Below, in pieces: positions 7,736 to 10,500 of a stretch of DNA of 10,500 bases. Below the pieces are notes generated by a model. That model was not told where the DNA came from, made no database searches, and saw only the letters and a program-made list of their open reading frames with translations. The DNA lies in the NCBI GenBank assembly GCA_009760855.2, contig WPIO01000001.1:22164501-22175000 (forward strand), read 5' to 3'. Origin of the DNA: Cristatella mucedo (Eukaryota > Bryozoa > Phylactolaemata > Cristatellidae). Position 1 is the first letter of the stretch; the number at the start of each line of letters is the position of its first letter. The translations under genes and the position numbers were made by a program.

Positions 7736-7973
7736 TATGAGCGTGTGTGTGTGTGCGTGTGCGTGTGCGTGTGCGTGTGCGTGTGCGCGTGCGCGTGCGC
7801 GTGCGCGTGCGCGTGCGCGTGCGCGTGCGCGTTCGCGTGCGCGTGCGCGTGCGCTTGCGCTTGCGCTTGTGTGCGTGTGTGTGTAAGATGCGCATGGTGC
7901 GCATGCGCGTCATATATATATATATATACATATGTGTGTGTATATATATATATGTGTGTATATATATATATAA
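7736..7973. repeat. Compound alternating purine-pyrimidine microsatellite
   Basis: The tract passes through (GT)n, then GCGTGT hexamers, then about a dozen GCGCGT-type units, three TGCGCT units and back to GT. It is strictly alternating for 92 bases (7741-7832), then again from 7834 to 7854. Next come two palindromes, ATGCGCAT (7888-7895) and GCGCATGCGC (7899-7908). An AT/GT block (7911-7972) made of TATATA runs broken by TGTGTG follows. Translations in every frame give Arg-Val, Cys-Val or Thr-His strings and are artefacts, not genes. Confidence 0.95.
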
Positions 7974-8124
7974 TCAGGTATAGTCATATAAAATAAAATT
8001 TAGATATTATATCTTGGCGTGCATAAGGAACTAACACCTGCTAGCTTTTATGCCCGCTGGAGCAAGTCATATGAAAACAGCCTTTAAACATATATGGATG
8101 GATTGAATGTCAGTCCAGTCATTA

Positions 8125-8400
8125 CAATTAATAATAATTACAATCCATTTAAAAGCGCCTGGAGAGAACAGAATTTCTTTCTCGGTGCTTTACAAATGCT
8201 GAAAAGGAAGCATGCCGTAAATAAATGAAAACCACTCACAAGATCGAGGCACGCATTAGCACACGGAGGATGATTGACACGAACGAAAAAAGCGCTGCCA
8301 GAAACAGGTGCATTTTTTCTTGTTTCAAATATTGTCTAGTAATAGAACATCCTGATTTTAGTCTGCTGAGAGCTCCAGGTGCTAAGTGCGTAAAAATAAA
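8125..8400 (-). mobile_element. L2-like LINE relic E (3' end)
   Basis: This is clearly related to relic A over its last 200 bases. On the plus strand both carry a TTTCT..GG(T/C)(G/A)CTTTA block, AA(A/G)ATGCTGA, GGAAGCATG and GAAACAGGTGC(G/A)TTTTT. On the minus strand the last corresponds to the 'LKTHLFL' codons, here 'QEKMHLFLA'. It ends in an ATT-rich tail near 8128-8142. It lacks the 39-bp minisatellite of A. Its 5' limit is vague, as the match fades beyond about 8350-8400. The open frames of 128 and 112 codons across 8225-8611 on both strands only partly overlap the LINE codons and are not supported as genes. Confidence 0.65.
8152..8191 (-). other. 3' stem-loop of LINE relic E
   Basis: AAAGCGCC (8152-8159) faces GGTGCTTT (8184-8191), eight pairs with one mismatched or wobble position. 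GAGA (8162-8165) can pair inside with TCTC (8180-8183). The position and architecture match the hairpin of relic A at 368-403. Confidence 0.5.
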
Positions 8401-8807
8401 TGCGCCGTCTGCGGAGGTGTCGGGGCTACTTAGGGTCACTGGCACACGTATGACCCGAGTCAGAGGAGCGGACAGCGAGCGACAGGTCAGCAATGCTCCC
8501 GAAAACAGCCGAAGGCGTCTCTTAGAGTTCTTGAAGGCGCGCACCCAGCCAAAGATTTTGTCAGCCCTACCCATCCTAACTCGCTCGCGGCCTTCAGTTC
8601 GCGAAGTATAATACTTGATTGACAGCGACTAACTCGAGTAGTCTCGCGAGATGGTTGTGAAGTTAATTTTGTAGGTGCGGCCGAGTCACAAAAAACTCTG
8701 AAAATAATACAGCTTTTTATCTTAAAAATAAAACAATTTCTAGCCATGCGTGTAGAGGAAATTTGCGATGAACTAAATTAGGACTCCTTAGAAAGTGTTT
8801 TGAGTTC
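8401..8807. other. Unassigned spacer with a TCTCGCGAGA palindrome
   Basis: No domain is recognised in frames on either strand. The palindrome TCTCGCGAGA at 8642-8651 matches a motif known from some animal core promoters, but no gene start is visible nearby. Confidence 0.3.
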
Positions 8808-8871
8808 GCCGACAAAATTGCTAGTTAGTTATCGACAAATTTACGTCGACAAATTCGCGCCAATAAAATGG
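8808..8871 (+). repeat. Left inverted end
   Basis: This is a cluster of (G)TCGACAAATT-type units ending with CGCGCCAATAAAATGG. It is the reverse complement, with gaps, of the array at 9949-10003. Confidence 0.5.
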
Positions 8872-9368
8872 CTAAAAGAAAAAATAAATTCTGCTATACT
8901 AAATTCCGTTATAATAGTAAGCAATTATTAAAATTACTAGATCAATCTGAATAATAAAAATCAATTATTCTCTTCGTTTGTTATACAAATTTATGTTAAT
9001 TCTTTTTCTAGGTAGATCCAAAATCCGGAAACGCAAGCGCCCGCACGCATGCTATATAGTGCGCTGGGCGTTCCCGGGTTTGGTTAACGCGGATTTAAGA
9101 ATAAACCAAGTCCCATACATAGCGGACTTTGCAGTCAGGCAGCCAGCAAGTCTAAATACGTTAACTCTTCAGGCATCTTACTGCGGTTCTTCCTTCGTGT
9201 AGTTTGATAGTCTCCAAACCGCACGAACGCGACAACACGCAGAATATCGAAGTGGATTCAAAGAGACATTCATTTACGCGGACGTTGCAGGGGGCCTGTA
9301 CGCGACCGCCCTGTAGGGGATTCTAGTCGTAACTCCTGGCCTCTGCAGGCCATTACATAACACTTACC

Positions 9369-9480
9369 GCCATAAATTGCAAAGGCCCATAAACCGGCAG
9401 CAGTGCCATAAACTCAGCTGGGCCATAAATACCTCTTGGCCAGCAACTGGCCGTAGTGGGAATAGCAAGGCCATGAATGC
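9369..9480. repeat. Degenerate CCATAAA / GGCC minisatellite
   Basis: CATAAA recurs at 9371, 9388, 9407 and 9423 (steps of 17, 19 and 16), each preceded by CC or GC, with CATGAA at 9472. GGCC tetramers are dense here, including the pair in TTGGCCAGCAACTGGCCG. Read on the minus strand this makes a 'FMAL..YGPLQFMAV' string inside a 61-codon frame, which reflects the repeat rather than a protein. Confidence 0.5.
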
Positions 9481-9924
9481 CATTGGCCTCGAAACTACGA
9501 ATAACGTAAATCAGCCACGCTGCATCTAATTGACGCAATCTTATTGGCTATTTGCAGGCAGTGTCTCTTAATATTGAGATTTAAATTAAATATGATTTTA
9601 TTGAGATTGTATATGAAATTTCAATTTGCAGCGTTAGTTTTTACTTAATTTTAATTTTTTTATTACATCGTGCTTTTTCATCATATTTTTATCGATCGCG
9701 AATTTATCGGTGCGATTATATCAAATGTGATTTTAGTTAATACTCATTGATAAGGAGCCGAATCATTGTTTTCGTCTTTTAACTTAAAAAAAGAGCGTAA
9801 AATAACCTTATATGTAAGGAATTTATTAGCATGAGAGCATGAGAACGTCGGAAATAGTAAAATATTTTTTATTTTTTTCTTAATTTTTTTAATCTGTCAC
9901 TTAAATCGCACATTCGTCTGCGAG

Positions 9925-10003
9925 GTTTTGTCGGCGCAATTGTCGGCACCTTTTTATTGGCGCAATTTTTGTCTGTGCGGTTATGTCGACCACAATTTTG
10001 ACG
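9925..10003 (-). repeat. Right inverted end with short interspersed units
   Basis: On the plus strand TTTTGTCGGCGCAATTGTCGG is followed by TTATTGGCGCAATTTTTGTC, GTGCGGTTATGTCGACC and CAATTTTGACG. The units alternate GGCGCAATT and TGTCG and are inverted relative to the left end. Confidence 0.5.
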
Positions 10004-10332
10004 ATTCGCGGTCTTCTGGTGCTTCAAATGCTAATCTGTGTGGCTTACGTTTAATTTCCGTGCAATTTGCCAGTACTGTTGAAGAAGAGCTCAACCAGCA
10101 AGTTCCAAATATCTCTAATTTTAACTGGATTGTCTAAGTCGGTCGTGTTGTCTGCAGCAAAGCAAAAAGAAATCCCAAGCTATTTCAAGCTTCTCGGACA
10201 GTGCCATACAATAGGGTTCTGTGCATTCATGCCACCCAAGACAGTCCGCGGTGCAGCGAAAGAAGGTGTGGAGAAGGGAGCATATGGATAAGACATCCTT
10301 CTCCTTAGGCTAGTCTCGAAAGAGTTGTCTGT
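10004..10332. other. Unassigned spacer
   Basis: Two overlapping plus frames (to 10137 and 10291) have no recognisable domain. If the edge frame at 10333-10500 is a retroelement piece, its continuation may lie here in broken form, but I could not follow it with confidence. Confidence 0.3.
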
Positions 10333-10500
10333 CTAGATTTTACCGGGAAGTCGGCAGCAAAATCCAGTTGCCAATTGGTGAAGAAGCTTTTGCCATCTAA
10401 GTCCCAGACTGTTGTCATCCGTTGCGCGTTCCACTGGCCTTGTGGTGTCGATGTTGGTCAAATTTTTTCGAATGTGCGCAAAACCTTTCGGCGACATTTC
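10333..10500 (-). pseudogene. Partial open frame at the window edge, weakly gag-like
   Basis: A minus-strand frame enters from the right edge and runs 55 codons to a TAG at 10335-10333. The codons around residues 29-42 read 'DNSLGLRWQKLLHQ', which resembles the 'LG-RW-KWL--F' opening seen in gag-like proteins of some invertebrate LTR retrotransposons. An in-frame ATG is the second codon visible, but the true start may lie outside the window. The stop falls well before the end of a usual gag domain, so the copy would be truncated. It might also be a host exon or chance. The family link is from memory of the pattern only. Confidence 0.3.

Larger units (their letters stand above)
8808..10003. 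mobile_element. Candidate non-autonomous DNA transposon with inverted motif-rich ends
   Basis: The left end (8808-8871) reads GCCGACAAAATTG, then CGACAAATTTA, GTCGACAAATT and CGCGCCAATAAAATGG. The right end read on the minus strand (10003 to 9949) has GTCAAAATTGTGG, GTCGACATAA, GACAAAAATTGCGCCAATAAAAAGG in the same order. More GTCGG-GCAATT units lie just inside the right end (9925-9948), and GCGAATTTATCGGTGCGATT at 9699-9718 is related. AT-rich zones flank a GC-richer core (about 9010-9540). No transposase frame is present. Target-site duplications could not be identified. The family is unknown to me; a pair of independent insertions of one repeat is the main alternative. Confidence 0.4.

Noticed and set aside
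7745-7996. Open frames rich in Cys-Val, Arg-Val and Thr-Arg on both strands
   Set aside because: They are translations of the alternating microsatellite in each frame, with no independent coding evidence.
8225-8611. 128-codon plus frame, the longest in the window, with a 112-codon minus frame opposite
   Set aside because: No recognisable domain; it overlaps LINE relic E, and frames of this length on both strands are expected by chance in a moderately GC-rich stretch.
1-10500. CRISPR array, bacterial operon or defence system
   Set aside because: No regularly spaced direct repeats with unique spacers, no ribosome-binding-site and gene packing, and the content is eukaryotic retroelements.

Overview
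This window looks like non-coding, repeat-rich nuclear DNA from a eukaryote, most likely an invertebrate animal. Open frames are short (the longest is 128 codons) and there is no operon-like packing. The recognisable content is relics of an L2/CR1-like non-LTR retrotransposon (LINE), tRNA-derived SINE-like sequences, minisatellites and a long compound microsatellite. I see no intact host gene, no confident exon and no functional RNA gene. The exact taxon cannot be read from the sequence.

Layout, left half. Positions 323-1022 (minus) hold the 3' end of an L2-like LINE with a terminal (ATT)n tail and a 39-bp minisatellite. Positions 1125-1285 (minus) hold a tRNA-derived SINE. Positions 1496-1735 and 2327-2640 (both plus) are two more fragments of an L2-like reverse transcriptase C-terminal region. 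A 74-nt tRNA-like sequence at 2136-2209 lies between them. Positions 3042-4725 (minus) carry the longest LINE relic. It runs from the linker before the reverse transcriptase, through the fingers and palm, to the C-terminal WNSLP-type block, and is broken by stops, frameshifts and an internal deletion that appears to remove the YADD motif. A possible degenerate tRNA-like A/B-box sequence abuts its 3' end.

Layout, right half. Positions 4726-7045 contain nothing I can assign beyond short repeats and a TATA-like string. A second SINE copy related to the one at 1125-1285 lies at 7046-7112 on the plus strand. A run of 19 C follows at 7309-7327. A compound alternating purine-pyrimidine and AT microsatellite fills 7736-7973. 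Another LINE 3' end (minus) lies at 8125-8400. Positions 8808-10003 are flanked by inverted, motif-rich ends, which suggests a degraded non-autonomous DNA transposon. A short open frame running off the right edge (minus strand) weakly resembles retrotransposon gag.

The elements do not form a pathway. They are layers of dead insertions. The most useful leads are the inverted-end element at 8808-10003, the two SINE copies sharing a tRNA-like head, and the 3' stem-loop shared by two LINE tails with paired base changes. I found no convincing evidence for an undescribed functional system.
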